Shown here: piece after piece, positions 1 through 7,991 of the stretch | Layout: the number at the start of each line of letters is the position of its first letter | Position numbering within the stretch: the first letter of the stretch is position 1 | Source of the DNA: Eubacteriales bacterium | GTDB lineage: Bacteria; Bacillota; Clostridia; Oscillospirales; Oscillospiraceae | Reading direction: 5' to 3' | Length of the DNA stretch: 33,186 bases | NCBI GenBank assembly: GCA_030529655.1 | Contig: JAUMWJ010000025.1 | Coordinates: forward strand, 1-33,186 | Made by a program: the position numbers and the translations under genes | The notes under the pieces: generated by a model | Seen by the model: only the letters and a program-made list of their open reading frames with translations | What the model was told of the DNA's origin: nothing | The model's database searches: none

Positions 1-66
1 TACGAGGCTCGAACTCGCTACCTCCACCTTGGCAAGGTGGCGCTCTACCGGATGAGCTAAAGCCGC
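1..66 (-). tRNA. tRNA-Gly (anticodon GCC), 3' end cut off by the window edge
   Basis: Read on the minus strand, the sequence begins GCGGCTT, has a D-arm (AGCTCA...GAGC), an anticodon stem-loop with loop TTGCCAA (anticodon GCC), and a T-arm with GTTCGAGCC. The 3' acceptor strand lies outside the window. It is the last visible gene of the three-tRNA operon driven from 260-288. Confidence 0.93.
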
Positions 67-69
67 AAA

Positions 70-145
<76 letters not shown>

Positions 146-153
146 GTGTTAGG

Positions 154-227
154 TGGGAACAACTGGACTCGAACCAGTGACCCCCTGCTTGTAAGGCAGG
201 TGCTCTAACCAGCTGAGCTATGCTCCC
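154..227 (-). tRNA. tRNA-Val (anticodon TAC)
   Basis: The minus strand gives acceptor GGGAGCA pairing with TGTTCCC, anticodon stem CTGCC/AGCAG region with loop CTTACAA (anticodon TAC), and T-loop GTTCGAG. After the discriminator A the genomic sequence reads CCT, so a full CCA is not encoded. The CCA-adding enzyme encoded at 19007-20338 would have to finish this tRNA. First gene of the operon. Confidence 0.95.
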
Positions 228-230
228 GTC

Positions 231-255
231 CTTGCCGTTCCTCACGAACGGCAAG
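231..255 (-). other. Perfect 10-bp hairpin at the 5' end of the tRNA precursor
   Basis: The arms CTTGCCGTTC (231-240) and GAACGGCAAG (246-255) are perfectly complementary around a 5-nt loop. They sit between the tRNA promoter and tRNA-Val. The expected start site is near 253, so the transcript would begin with this hairpin. No T-tract follows it, so it is not a terminator. It may protect the 5' end or guide processing, which is inference. Confidence 0.6.
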
Positions 256-259
256 GATA

Positions 260-288
260 AGTATACTAAAGGAAGAGAAAAATGTCAA
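260..288 (-). promoter_or_regulatory. Sigma-A promoter of the tRNA-Val-Phe-Gly operon
   Basis: On the minus strand TTGACA (288-283) is followed after exactly 17 bases by TATACT (265-260). This is a consensus -35 and a one-mismatch -10, directly upstream of three tRNA genes, as expected for a strong stable-RNA promoter. Confidence 0.9.
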
Positions 289-317
289 CACCTAATTTGG
301 TTTTTTTTCGTATTTTT

Positions 318-1208
318 TTATCGGTCAGCACGCAGGCTCTCAATCATGGCGTTCAGTTCCTCGACGGAGAAATCATACACTGTATCGCAGAACTGGCAGT
401 TCATCTGACAGCCGCCCTGCTCACGCACGATGGCTTCCAGTTCGTCCGCACCCAGAGAGATCAGCGCCCGTTCTACACGCTCACGACTGCAGTAGCAGCG
501 GTATTCCACCTCGCTGGATTCCAAAATCTTCAAATCGAAATCGGACATGACCTCGCGCAGCATATGCTCAGGATCGGGGTCTTTCTCCAGCATGGCGGAC
601 ACATTGCCGGCCGCCATGATACCGCCCTCCACCATCACCACGGTGTCCTCGGTATAGCCGGGCATGAGCTGAATAAGATAGCCGCCGGCGGCACGCACAC
701 TCTGATCCCGGTCGATGAGCACGCCCAGACCGCAGGCGGTGGGGATCTGCTCGGACTCCACAAAATAGCCGGCAATATCCTCGGCGATCTCGCCGCCTAA
801 GAGGTCCACGGTGCCCACATAGGGGTCACGCATATTGAGATCTTTGATAACCGTCATGGTACCTTCCGCGCCCACAGCCGCGCCTACATTCAGCTTGCCG
901 TCTGCACGCAAGGGGATGTCCACCTGGGGATTGGTCACATAACCGCGCACATTGCCATCGGTATCCGCTACGGCAAGGATCGTGCCCAATGGGCCGCCGC
1001 CCTTGATCTGCAGCGTCAGACTGGCACCCTGTCCCTTGAGGGCATTGCCCATCATGGCCGTACCTGCCAGCGTGCGGCCCAAAGCCGCCGTTGCCACCGG
1101 CAGCGTTTTATGGATCTGCCGGGCGCGCTCGGTCAGATCCCGGTTGCAAATGGCCGTGGCCTGTACCAGTCCGTCCGATGAAATGGCCCGTATGATTCGA
1201 TCACTCAT
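318..1208 (-). CDS. hslO: Hsp33 redox-regulated chaperone
   Basis: Cytoplasmic holdase chaperone that is switched on by oxidation and protects unfolding proteins from aggregation. The 296-residue product has the usual family length. Its N-terminal substrate-binding fold contains GGGPLGT near residue 70 and VGTVDL near 131. The C-terminal zinc switch is intact: Cys238-x-Cys240 and Cys271-x2-Cys274. An additional Cys267 lies just before the second pair. The ATG is preceded by GAGGT at a suitable distance. It is the last gene of the yerC-methyltransferase-hslO operon, 26 bases after the methyltransferase. No convincing terminator is seen between its stop and the tRNA promoter, so read-through into the tRNA genes is possible. 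Confidence 0.96.
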   Translation of the reverse strand: MSDRIIRAISSDGLVQATAICNRDLTERARQIHKTLPVATAALGRTLAGTAMMGNALKGQGASLTLQIKGGGPLGTILAVADTDGNVRGYVTNPQVDIPLRADGKLNVGAAVGAEGTMTVIKDLNMRDPYVGTVDLLGGEIAEDIAGYFVESEQIPTACGLGVLIDRDQSVRAAGGYLIQLMPGYTEDTVVMVEGGIMAAGNVSAMLEKDPDPEHMLREVMSDFDLKILESSEVEYRCYCSRERVERALISLGADELEAIVREQGGCQMNCQFCDTVYDFSVEELNAMIESLRADR

Positions 1209-1234
1209 GATTGATTACCTCGTAAATTGCTATG

Positions 1235-1975
1235 TTACTTTCGCACGCAGGAAAAATAGATGCGCTGCTCGCCCTCTTGGGGCCCGCGCATTTTCATATC
1301 GCCATAGGTGCGTATTTCGCCGAAGCCCGCCTGTGTAAGCCAGTGCTTCAGCTCCTCCACGGTATAGCCACGCTCCCTGTGGATCTCCAGACTGCGCTCC
1401 CATGCGCCGTCCTCTTGCTGGCAGAACAGGTCCATAAAATAGGTACACACGCCACGGCTATATTCCGTGCGCCACACGCAGTAGGTGTCCTCCGTTTCGT
1501 CCAAAAACACCTGACCGTCCAGTGCCTTCAGCTTCTCCACCGTATTGATGTCGAAAATCAGCACACCGCCGGGCGCAATGAACAAATGCAGCCGCTCGAA
1601 GGTACGCTGCACATCCTTGGGACTTGTGAGATAGTTCAGACTGTCCAAACAGCAGATGGCGGCATCCACCGTGCCGTACAGATCCAGCTTCGGCATGGAC
1701 TGATGCAGAAACACCGGGGCGATCCCCTCCACGCTGCCGCTTTTCTCCATAGCGGCAGCTAACATTTCCTCGCTGCCGTCCACGGCGATCAGTTCATAGC
1801 CACGCTCGGTGAGGATCCAGGTCATGGTACCTGTTCCGCAGGCCAGATCCAGCACCGTGTGTACGGGAATGTGGCTGCGGCGAAACAGCTTCTGAAGAAA
1901 GTCGGCCCTTTTTTCGTAGGCCACATCGCCTGTCAGGTCATCATAGGAGCGAGCCAAGCTGTGATAACAGCTCAT
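1235..1975 (-). CDS. Class I SAM-dependent methyltransferase
   Basis: The 246-residue product has a Rossmann methyltransferase core. Motif I is VLDLACGTGT (residues 41-50), the acidic motif II region is ELIAVDGSEEML, and an Asp-containing post-motif AAICCLDSLNYL follows. The substrate cannot be told from the sequence. Close relatives are usually annotated only as Methyltransf_25-type or YqeM/YjhP-like small-molecule methyltransferases. Its start overlaps the stop of the YerC-like gene by 4 bases (ATGA type), and the ribosome site GAGGAAG lies inside that gene, which indicates translational coupling. The function in relation to Hsp33 is unknown. Confidence 0.88.
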   Translation of the reverse strand: MSCYHSLARSYDDLTGDVAYEKRADFLQKLFRRSHIPVHTVLDLACGTGTMTWILTERGYELIAVDGSEEMLAAAMEKSGSVEGIAPVFLHQSMPKLDLYGTVDAAICCLDSLNYLTSPKDVQRTFERLHLFIAPGGVLIFDINTVEKLKALDGQVFLDETEDTYCVWRTEYSRGVCTYFMDLFCQQEDGAWERSLEIHRERGYTVEELKHWLTQAGFGEIRTYGDMKMRGPQEGEQRIYFSCVRK

Positions 1976-2295
1976 TTCTGCGCTTCCTCTTCTTTCTCCT
2001 TGACACGGTCAAGAATCGCTTCATAGCCGCCGTTACCGTAGATCAAGCTGCGGTTGACACGGCTGATGGTGGCACTGGAAGCGCCGGTCTTTTCCAGAAT
2101 ATCATTGTAGATCATGCCGTCATTGAGCAGCGATGCCACCTCATAACGTTGTTCCATAGAGCGCAGCTCTGCCACGGTGCAAAGATCCTGGAAAAAGTGA
2201 TAGCACTCCTCCTCATTTTCCAGCAATAAAATTGCCTTGTACAGACGATCGTTCTTCTCCTTCGCAGCGATCTTGGATTTTGCCGCTCTTACCAT
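1972..2295 (-). CDS. YerC/YecD-family TrpR-like regulator
   Basis: This 107-residue protein matches the YerC/YecD family, small Trp-repressor-fold proteins of Firmicutes. The recognisable signature runs from LRSMEQRYEVASLL (near 45-58) through the helix-turn-helix EKTGASSATISRVNRSL (near 69-85), ending in the family's YGNGGYEAIL. The ligand and targets of this family are poorly defined. The start codon has GGGGAGGAATCATT in front of it. It opens the operon and may regulate it, since such proteins often autoregulate (inference). There is a good promoter at 2379-2407. Confidence 0.92.
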   Translation of the reverse strand: MVRAAKSKIAAKEKNDRLYKAILLLENEEECYHFFQDLCTVAELRSMEQRYEVASLLNDGMIYNDILEKTGASSATISRVNRSLIYGNGGYEAILDRVKEKEEEAQK

Positions 2296-2378
2296 AATGA
2301 TTCCTCCCCATTATTTTGTGGCTGAATATCACGCAGCGTGTCCGTCTGCAAAAGACAGGCGGAATTTATCACATTCTC

Positions 2379-2407
2379 ATTCTACCATGTTACTCTGTGA
2401 AAGTAAA
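2379..2407 (-). promoter_or_regulatory. Sigma-A promoter of the yerC-methyltransferase-hslO operon
   Basis: On the minus strand TTTACT (2407-2402), a 17-base spacer and TAGAAT (2384-2379) are visible. The -10 is extended (TGG directly before TAGAAT). The leader of about 75 bases contains no obvious terminator. Confidence 0.7.
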
Positions 2408-2488
2408 GTCCCTTGCCGGAAAACTTTCGCACGAAACGAGGGCGGCGGTCATAGATTGAAGCAGGAAAAAAAGAAGGGGTGTTCATTT

Positions 2489-3169
2489 TTGACTAAGCCG
2501 CTGCAAATCAAGCCGTACCTGGAGGAGCGTACCTTTTCCGACGGCGATGTACCGCTGCTGCGTGCATCGGCACAGCTTCCCCTGTGGGAAGACGAACACG
2601 GCGGTCGCTTCAACCGCTACTACCGCGCCTACGGACGCGCCTTTGAACGATATTGCGAAACCACGCTTTTCCCCATGGTGCAGGACGCCTACCGTCAGGC
2701 AATATCCAACGCAGGCGAGATCCCCGACTATCGCGCCACATTGCAGACCACCGTGACATATCAGGAAGGGTCACTTGTCAGTCTGTATACCGATTCGGTG
2801 GAGAGCGGCGGCAGACAGCGTCTTGTTCTGCGGCGTGGTGACACATGGGATATGGCAAGCGGCACACCGCTGCGTCTTATCGACTTTTTTCCGTCGCACA
2901 CTTCGGTACGCAAACGCATACTATCCACGATACGCGCACAGATCGAGCATGAAGAGCAGTTGGGGCTGTACCGTTATTTGCCCGATTGGCGCAGCCGTAT
3001 GCCTCGCAGCTTCAATCCCCAGAATTTTTATGTAAGTGATGAGGGTCTGACCTTTTTTTATCAGACCTTCTCCATTGCGCCGCCTCATGAGGGGATTCCT
3101 GTCTTTTTCCTGCCCTATGATGAGGAAAAAGGGCCGCGCCTACTGTCAAAAAGCGATCCGGCAGCGTAA
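2489..3169 (+). CDS. DUF3298/RsiV-like hypothetical protein, TTG start
   Basis: The product is about 226 residues. Its C-terminal half resembles the DUF3298 domain found in RsiV-type proteins: GTPLRLIDFF, then a RILSTIRAQIE helix, FNPQNFYVSDEGLTFFYQ and an IPVFFLPYDE ending. No signal peptide or membrane helix is present, unlike anti-sigma RsiV, so it is probably cytosolic. I chose the TTG at 2489 because AAGGGGTG sits 8 bases upstream. The longer reading frame would run back into yerC and its promoter. It ends inside a terminator hairpin. Biochemical role unknown. Confidence 0.78.
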   Translation: MTKPLQIKPYLEERTFSDGDVPLLRASAQLPLWEDEHGGRFNRYYRAYGRAFERYCETTLFPMVQDAYRQAISNAGEIPDYRATLQTTVTYQEGSLVSLYTDSVESGGRQRLVLRRGDTWDMASGTPLRLIDFFPSHTSVRKRILSTIRAQIEHEEQLGLYRYLPDWRSRMPRSFNPQNFYVSDEGLTFFYQTFSIAPPHEGIPVFFLPYDEEKGPRLLSKSDPAA

Positions 3170-3183
3170 GCCGGATCGCTTTT
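3149..3183. terminator. Bidirectional terminator between DUF3298-like gene and small membrane protein
   Basis: The arms AAAAGCGATCCGGC (3149-3162) and GCCGGATCGCTTTT (3170-3183) form a perfect 14-bp stem with a 7-nt loop. T-runs lie on both sides. The stop codon of the plus gene lies in the loop. The minus gene stops at 3185, so both convergent genes can use it. Confidence 0.92.
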
Positions 3184-3184
3184 C

Positions 3185-3454
3185 TTATGCGTGATTCTCT
3201 TCCTCGCGCCGTTTTTTGCGCCGCCGCTTACAAATCAGCTCCACGATCACCGCAGCGGCAATACCGATGGGCAGTCCGTTACGCAGATCGCCTATGATCG
3301 CGCCGATCAGACAGCCCAATGCCAAGCCGACAAAAATTGCCGTCTTCATGGCCTCCTCGTCTGCTGCCTTTTCTGCCGCAAGACGCTCCGCCTCTTCATC
3401 GGGTGCAATAGGCGGCTGTTCCTGCTCTGTCAGTTCTTTCTTTTCTTCGTCCAT
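3185..3454 (-). CDS. Small membrane protein, unknown function
   Basis: The product is 89 residues. A highly acidic, Glu/Ala-rich N-terminus (1-36) is followed by a hydrophobic segment at about 38-55 (AIFVGLALGCLIGAIIG) and a second at about 60-76. It ends in a basic tail, KRRRKKRREEE. Two membrane helices with the loop DLRNG suggest a hairpin topology with both ends cytoplasmic. I do not recognise a family. It starts 4 bases after the DUF523 gene ends and belongs to that operon. Confidence 0.75.
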   Translation of the reverse strand: MDEEKKELTEQEQPPIAPDEEAERLAAEKAADEEAMKTAIFVGLALGCLIGAIIGDLRNGLPIGIAAAVIVELICKRRRKKRREEENHA

Positions 3455-3458
3455 AAGG

Positions 3459-3896
3459 TCAACTCTCCTCTATCCATGTTTCGATTTCCGATTCGCCTAC
3501 TACACGAATCCCGTTGTCGCGCAAAAGCGCCGCCGTCACGCCCCAACCATCGGTGAGCGTTCCCGTAAATGTACCGTCATATATTTTGCCGCTGCCGCAG
3601 GAGGGACTGCGTTCTTTCAAAATCGCCGTCTTGCAGCCGTATAGCTTTGCCAAGCGCAGCACTTCCTCTGCTCCACGGCGGTACTGCGCCGTCACATCCC
3701 GTCCGTCTGCGGCGATCACTTTTTCGCCCTTTCGTTCGGCAGGTGTGCGCGGTGTAGGCAGGCCGCCCATCACCTCACCGCATACGGGGATCAGCGTGTG
3801 CTGCACCATCAGCCGTTCCACCGCCGGATGGGGTTTACTTTTGCCGTCATAACGGCAGCTCACGCCAAGCAGACAGGCACTGACGAGAATATTCAT
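3459..3896 (-). CDS. DUF523 (YbbK-like) protein
   Basis: The 145-residue product matches DUF523 over its whole length. It has the N-terminal LVSACLLGVSCRYDG with Cys8 and Cys14, then PVCGEVMGGLPTPR near 40-53, and KERSPSCGSGKIYDG in the second half. The conserved cysteines suggest a metal or redox site, but the family has no firm biochemical role that I know of. Its start overlaps the end of the NUDIX gene by 4 bases, so translation is coupled. Confidence 0.93.
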   Translation of the reverse strand: MNILVSACLLGVSCRYDGKSKPHPAVERLMVQHTLIPVCGEVMGGLPTPRTPAERKGEKVIAADGRDVTAQYRRGAEEVLRLAKLYGCKTAILKERSPSCGSGKIYDGTFTGTLTDGWGVTAALLRDNGIRVVGESEIETWIEES

Positions 3897-4366
3897 CGCT
3901 CCAGCTCCTTTCCGTTCAAGGCGGCGTAAGCCAAACGCTCCCCCTCATAACGCAGCTTCAGGGAAAAGAAGGGGCATTCATCGTGGATCAGGCGCAAAAA
4001 GAGCTTGTCCCCCTCCCATTGGGGCAATGCCGCCAAGGCGTCCTTGTGGATCCACTCCAACACACCCTCGTCACACTCACGGAGCGTTCCCTCATAGCCC
4101 GTGGCGGTGAACAGATGCATATACTCCGTCCCCCACTGATCGGATACGAAGGTCACAATCCCCCGATAGCGATAGTCGGTCAGCGTCAGTCCCGTTTCCT
4201 CCCACGCCTCACGCAGTACGCACTCCTCAGGGCTTTCGCCGGGCTCAAACTTGCCGCCGATGCCGATCCATTTATCGTGATTCAAATCGTTTTTCTTTTT
4301 CACACGGTGGAGCATCAGATACTCGCCCTGTGGATTTTCGATATAGCACAGCGTGGTGTTGACCAT
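3893..4366 (-). CDS. NUDIX hydrolase (MutT-like)
   Basis: The product has 157 residues and a complete Nudix box: Gly38-x5-Glu44-x7-Arg52-Glu53-x2-Glu56-Glu57-x-Gly59-Leu60. It therefore can bind Mg2+ and cleave a nucleoside diphosphate linked to another moiety. Its overall shape fits Firmicute 8-oxo-dGTP diphosphatase-like proteins, but the exact substrate is not decided by the sequence. First gene of the NUDIX-DUF523-small membrane protein operon. An extended -10 (TGCTACAAT on the minus strand, 4399-4391) lies upstream, without a clear -35. Confidence 0.93.
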   Translation of the reverse strand: MVNTTLCYIENPQGEYLMLHRVKKKNDLNHDKWIGIGGKFEPGESPEECVLREAWEETGLTLTDYRYRGIVTFVSDQWGTEYMHLFTATGYEGTLRECDEGVLEWIHKDALAALPQWEGDKLFLRLIHDECPFFSLKLRYEGERLAYAALNGKELER

Positions 4367-4401
4367 GTTTCACACTCCTTTTGGATCATTGTAGCACATT
4401 T

Positions 4402-4432
4402 TTTACACAAATGCCACCGTCTATGCTATAAT
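4402..4432 (+). promoter_or_regulatory. Promoter of the DUF1653-YgjP pair
   Basis: TATAAT at 4427-4432 is preceded by TG at 4424-4425 (an extended -10). TTTACA at 4402-4407 is the best -35, although the 19-base spacer is long. It faces the divergent NUDIX gene. Confidence 0.65.
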
Positions 4433-4459
4433 GTCCTTGAAAATAAGGAGGGACGAGCC

Positions 4460-4675
4460 ATGGAAGAAATCAAATGCGGACGCTACCGTCACTTCAAGGG
4501 CAACGAATACCGGGTACTGGGTACAGCGACGCACTCGGAAACGCTGGAGGAAATGGTGGTTTATCAAGCGCTCTACGGCGAACGGGGATTGTGGGTACGG
4601 CCTGCCGAAATGTGGTCGGAAACCGTCAACCGTGCCGATTATCACGGCCCACGCTTTATTTACATAGGAGAGTAA
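4460..4675 (+). CDS. DUF1653 domain protein
   Basis: The 71-residue product is a whole DUF1653 protein: CGRYRHFKGNEYRVLG, then MVVYQALYGERGLWVRP and a C-terminal GPRFIYIGE. This small beta-rich fold is widespread in bacteria with no established reaction. The ATG at 4460 is chosen because AAGGAGGGA lies 8 bases upstream. An open frame continues 5' but would cross the promoter and the NUDIX gene. The next gene starts 3 bases after its stop. Confidence 0.93.
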   Translation: MEEIKCGRYRHFKGNEYRVLGTATHSETLEEMVVYQALYGERGLWVRPAEMWSETVNRADYHGPRFIYIGE

Positions 4676-4678
4676 GAC

Positions 4679-5191
4679 ATGGACTATACCCTCATTCGCT
4701 CGAAACGGCGCACCATGGCGCTGGAGATCACCCGTGACGGGCAGGTGCTTGTCCGTGCGCCGCAGCGCACCTCGCAGGCGGTCATTGACCGCTTTGTGGC
4801 ATCGCACGCTGACTGGATCGCCACGCATCAGCAAACGCAGCAGCAACGCGCCGAGAATCATCCACCGCTCAGCGATGCCGAAATCGCCGCCCTGCGGCAA
4901 AAGGCATGGGAGATACTGCCCGATCGTGTGGCGCATTATGCCGCCATCATGGGTGTGGCACCCACAGGTGTGAAGATCACCTCCGCCAAAACACGGTTTG
5001 GCAGCTGCTCGGTGAAAAACCGGCTCTGCTTCTCCCTCTATCTCATGACCTATCCCGATCGTGCCATCGACTATGTGGTGGTGCATGAGCTGGCGCATAT
5101 CCGGCAGAAAAACCACTCCCCTGCCTTTTATGCGGAAGTGGCAAAGGTCATGCCGGACTATAAGGAGCGGGTAAAGTTGCTCAAAGCATAA
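4679..5191 (+). CDS. YgjP-like zinc metallopeptidase (M48-related, DUF45)
   Basis: The product has 170 residues. The zinc motif is His136-Glu137-Leu-Ala-His140, with a third His at 146 in KNHSPAF. The preceding KTRFGSCSVKNRLCFS is the family's signature (usually RWGSC). The N-terminus (SKRRTMALEI) is typical of YgjP/WLM-like proteins, which are usually about 230 residues, so this is a short member. Substrates are unknown. It is cytoplasmic and co-transcribed with DUF1653. Confidence 0.93.
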   Translation: MDYTLIRSKRRTMALEITRDGQVLVRAPQRTSQAVIDRFVASHADWIATHQQTQQQRAENHPPLSDAEIAALRQKAWEILPDRVAHYAAIMGVAPTGVKITSAKTRFGSCSVKNRLCFSLYLMTYPDRAIDYVVVHELAHIRQKNHSPAFYAEVAKVMPDYKERVKLLKA

Positions 5192-5227
5192 AAAATCCGT
5201 CCAAGCCCAAAGGTTTGGACGGATTTT
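5192..5227. terminator. Bidirectional terminator between YgjP gene and aminotransferase
   Basis: The arms AAAATCCGTCCAA (5192-5204) and TTGGACGGATTTT (5215-5227) form a 13-bp stem with A/T ends on both sides. It lies between two convergent genes. Confidence 0.92.
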
Positions 5228-5236
5228 ACGCTGTTT

Positions 5237-6508
5237 TCAGATACCCAGTTTTTCCAGAGCAGACAGCTTCAGGCAGTTGCAGAAGATAGCGATGGCCTGC
5301 TCCAGCTCGAAAACAGGCGGCAGGGTGGGAGCGATGCGGATATTGGAATCGTTGGGGTCGATGCCGTAGGGGAAGGTAGCGCCGGCACCGGTCATGGTGA
5401 CGCCGGCCTCCTTGCAAAGCTCCAGCGTGCGCTTTGCCGTGCCGGGCATGGCATCCAACGACACGAAGTAGCCGCCCACAGGACGCTTCCAGTCGGCAAT
5501 ACCCAGCGGTGCGATCTCCTGATCCAGCGCATTCAGCACAGCGTGGAACTTGGGACGCAGAATTTCCGCATGACGCTTCATCAGCTTCAGCGTATGCTCC
5601 TTATCCTTGAGGTACTTCACATGACGAAGCTGATTGATCTTATCAAAACCGATGGTCTGAATGTTGATGAGCTTGGTCAGGTAGGCAATATTCTCCTCGC
5701 TGGCTGCCATCACGCCCACACCGGCACCGGGGAAGGTGACCTTGGAGGTGGAGGCAAACTCATAGGGCATATCGGCGCTGCCGTTTTCGGCGCACAGGGA
5801 CAGAATATCGGCAAAAGGCACGAACTCGCCCTCAAACTCATGGATGCAATAGGCGTTATCCCACATCAGCATGAAGTCGGGTGCCGCCGGCTTCATCTTG
5901 GCAATGCGCGCGATGGTCTCGTCGCTATACACCACACCCTCGGGGTTGGAGTATTTGGGTACATTCCACATACCCTTGACGGCAGGGTCACGGATCAGCT
6001 CCTCCACCATGTCCATATCGGGGCCGGTGGCGGTCATATGCACGGTGATCATTTCCATGCCGAAGCTCTGGCTGACCTTGAAATGACGGTCATATCCGGG
6101 CGCAGGGCAGATCCATTTGATTTCATCCAGCTTACTCCAAGGCACGGGGCTGTTCTTCAGTCCGTGGGTGTAGGCCTTGGCAATCGCGTCATACATCAGC
6201 TGCAAACTGGCGTTGCCGCCCACGAAGCACTGCTCCGGCTTGCAGCCGAGAATATCAGCAAACAGACGCTTGGCAGCCGGCAGTCCGGCACACTCGCCGT
6301 AGTTGCGGCTTTCGATACCGTCGGAGATAAAATCCGCCGGATCGACCAATATATTGCACATTTCCATCACCATATCAAGCTGCTGCGTGCCCGGCTTACC
6401 CCGCGCCATGTTCAGCTTCAGGCCCAACGCTTTTTGCTTTTCATAGTCTGCCTTCACGGCAGCATACTCCGCCTGACGCTGTGCCAAAGTCATTTCCGTA
6501 TATTTCAT
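5237..6508 (-). CDS. Class I PLP aminotransferase, probable aspartate aminotransferase of the PF12897 type
   Basis: The 423-residue product resembles the Asp_aminotransf (PF12897) group, a divergent branch of fold-type I transaminases related to Corynebacterium aspartate aminotransferase. Visible motifs are KLNMARGKPG (31-40), VGGNASLQLM (97-105), the PLP-contacting region WDNAY (216-220) and the Schiff-base lysine Lys256 in STSKVTFPGAG. A C-terminal arginine in NIRIAP should bind the substrate carboxylate. It probably makes or uses aspartate/glutamate, but specificity is inferred. Single-gene unit with its own promoter and a shared terminator. Confidence 0.9.
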   Translation of the reverse strand: MKYTEMTLAQRQAEYAAVKADYEKQKALGLKLNMARGKPGTQQLDMVMEMCNILVDPADFISDGIESRNYGECAGLPAAKRLFADILGCKPEQCFVGGNASLQLMYDAIAKAYTHGLKNSPVPWSKLDEIKWICPAPGYDRHFKVSQSFGMEMITVHMTATGPDMDMVEELIRDPAVKGMWNVPKYSNPEGVVYSDETIARIAKMKPAAPDFMLMWDNAYCIHEFEGEFVPFADILSLCAENGSADMPYEFASTSKVTFPGAGVGVMAASEENIAYLTKLINIQTIGFDKINQLRHVKYLKDKEHTLKLMKRHAEILRPKFHAVLNALDQEIAPLGIADWKRPVGGYFVSLDAMPGTAKRTLELCKEAGVTMTGAGATFPYGIDPNDSNIRIAPTLPPVFELEQAIAIFCNCLKLSALEKLGI

Positions 6509-6547
6509 GAAAGCACCCTCTTTTCTCTTTGATACGGTTTGTGAGTT

Positions 6548-6576
6548 ATTTTACCATACTCATCACAAATTGGCAA
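6548..6576 (-). promoter_or_regulatory. Promoter of the aminotransferase
   Basis: On the minus strand TTGCCA (6576-6571), a 17-base spacer and TAAAAT (6553-6548) are present, 40 bases upstream of the start codon. Confidence 0.75.
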
Positions 6577-6620
6577 GTCCTCACAGCCGTGCCCGTCGGT
6601 GCGCTTTTCGAGGGGACAGC

Positions 6621-6649
6621 TTGCCTTTTCAAGCATTTCATAGTATAAT
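6621..6649 (+). promoter_or_regulatory. Promoter of the YfcE-type gene and nfo
   Basis: TTGCCT (6621-6626), a 17-base spacer and a perfect TATAAT (6644-6649) lie 28 bases before the ATG. Confidence 0.8.
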
Positions 6650-6677
6650 TCTTTTATTAAATAACAATGAGGCGTTT

Positions 6678-7145
6678 ATGAGAATTTTAGTATTATCCGA
6701 CTCCCACGGAGCTGTATACCGTATGCGTCAGGCCGTGGAGCTGACCGAACCGCAGCATATTTTGTTTTTAGGCGACTGTTTAGGCGATGCGGACAAACTG
6801 CAGCGCGAATTTCCCGCCATTCCCATGGCCACAGTACCCGGTAACTGCGACTGGGGCAGCACGGACGAGCCGGAACGGCTTTTAGAGCTGCGCGGCAAAC
6901 GGATACTGATGATGCACGGTCACACAAGGAATGTGAAATACACCTTGATGAACGCCGCCTATGCCGCACGGGAGTGCGGCGCGGACATACTGCTGTTCGG
7001 TCACACCCACCACGCTCTGGTGGATCATGACGGCACGCTGTGGATGATGAACCCCGGCAGCGTGGGTGAGCGGCATATGCCCACCTACGGCGTCATCACC
7101 ATCAACGACAATACCTGCCAATGCGCCACCTACCGCTTGGCTTAA
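6678..7145 (+). CDS. YfcE/MJ0936-family metallophosphoesterase
   Basis: The 155-residue product is a compact calcineurin-type phosphoesterase. Metal-binding motifs in order are Asp8-Ser-His10, LGDC near 33, the GNCDW block, HGHT and GHTHH, ending in NPGSVGE, the family hallmark. Members hydrolyse phosphodiesters, but the natural substrate is uncertain. I start it at 6678, close behind the promoter. The ribosome site is weak (AATGAGG). Twelve bases separate it from nfo, and the two probably form one operon. Confidence 0.93.
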   Translation: MRILVLSDSHGAVYRMRQAVELTEPQHILFLGDCLGDADKLQREFPAIPMATVPGNCDWGSTDEPERLLELRGKRILMMHGHTRNVKYTLMNAAYAARECGADILLFGHTHHALVDHDGTLWMMNPGSVGERHMPTYGVITINDNTCQCATYRLA

Positions 7146-7157
7146 GGAGGAATCTTT

Positions 7158-7991
7158 ATGTTTACTATCGGCTGTCATCTGTCCGCATCAGACGGATTTC
7201 TTGCCATGGGTCAAACGGCGCTCTCTATCGGTGCCAACACCTTTCAGTTTTTCACACGCAATCCCCGGGGCAGCAGAGCCAAGGCCATTGACGAGCAGGA
7301 TGTGGCATCGTTTCTGGCGTTGGCAAAGGAAAATGATTTCGGCACGCTGCTGGCGCACGCGCCCTATACCATCAACCCCTGCTCCAAAGACGAGCGCACC
7401 CGCGAATTTGCCCGTATGACGCTTTCTGACGATCTCCAGCGCATGGAGTATCTGCCCGGCAATCTCTATAACTTCCATCCCGGCAGCCATACCGGACAGG
7501 GCATCGAAGTGGGCATTACCCAGATCGCCGACACGCTCAATGAAATTCTGCGCCCCGAGCAGCGCACCACGGTGCTTTTGGAAACCATGGCAGGCAAGGG
7601 CTCGGAGGTAGGCAGTCGGTTTGAGGAGCTGCGTGAGATTCTCAACCGCGTGGAATTGTCCGATCACATGGGTGTGTGTCTGGATACCTGCCATGTCAGC
7701 GATGCCGGATATGACATCGTGGGCAATTTGGACGGCGTACTGGCGGAGTTTGACCGCATTGTGGGGCTTGACCGTCTGAAAGCCATCCATATCAATGACA
7801 GTATGAATCCTCTGGGCGCTCATAAAGACCGCCACGAAAAAATCGGTCAGGGTTTCTTGGGCACGGAGGCGTTTGAACGGATCATCAATCACCCTGCCCT
7901 GCGTCATCTGCCGTTTTTGCTGGAAACGCCCAACGAGCTTTCCGGCTATGCCGCGGAAATCGCGCTGCTGAAAGATCTGCGGAGCGAGTAA
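7158..7991 (+). CDS. nfo: Endonuclease IV (AP endonuclease)
   Basis: This enzyme cuts DNA 5' to abasic sites during base excision repair and uses three zinc ions. The 277-residue TIM barrel shows the family's landmarks: [10 protein letters not shown] at the N-terminus, [56 protein letters not shown] and the C-terminal LLETPNE. All expected metal ligands (His, Glu and Asp in these blocks) are present. The ATG has AAGGAGGAAT in front. Confidence 0.97.
   Translation: MFTIGCHLSASDGFLAMGQTALSIGANTFQFFTRNPRGSRAKAIDEQDVASFLALAKENDFGTLLAHAPYTINPCSKDERTREFARMTLSDDLQRMEYLPGNLYNFHPGSHTGQGIEVGITQIADTLNEILRPEQRTTVLLETMAGKGSEVGSRFEELREILNRVELSDHMGVCLDTCHVSDAGYDIVGNLDGVLAEFDRIVGLDRLKAIHINDSMNPLGAHKDRHEKIGQGFLGTEAFERIINHPALRHLPFLLETPNELSGYAAEIALLKDLRSE

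Noticed and set aside
282-800. 172-residue plus-strand frame opposite hslO
   Set aside because: It is an antisense shadow of the well-supported hslO gene, has no ribosome site and is His/Ala-rich in the way of reversed codons.
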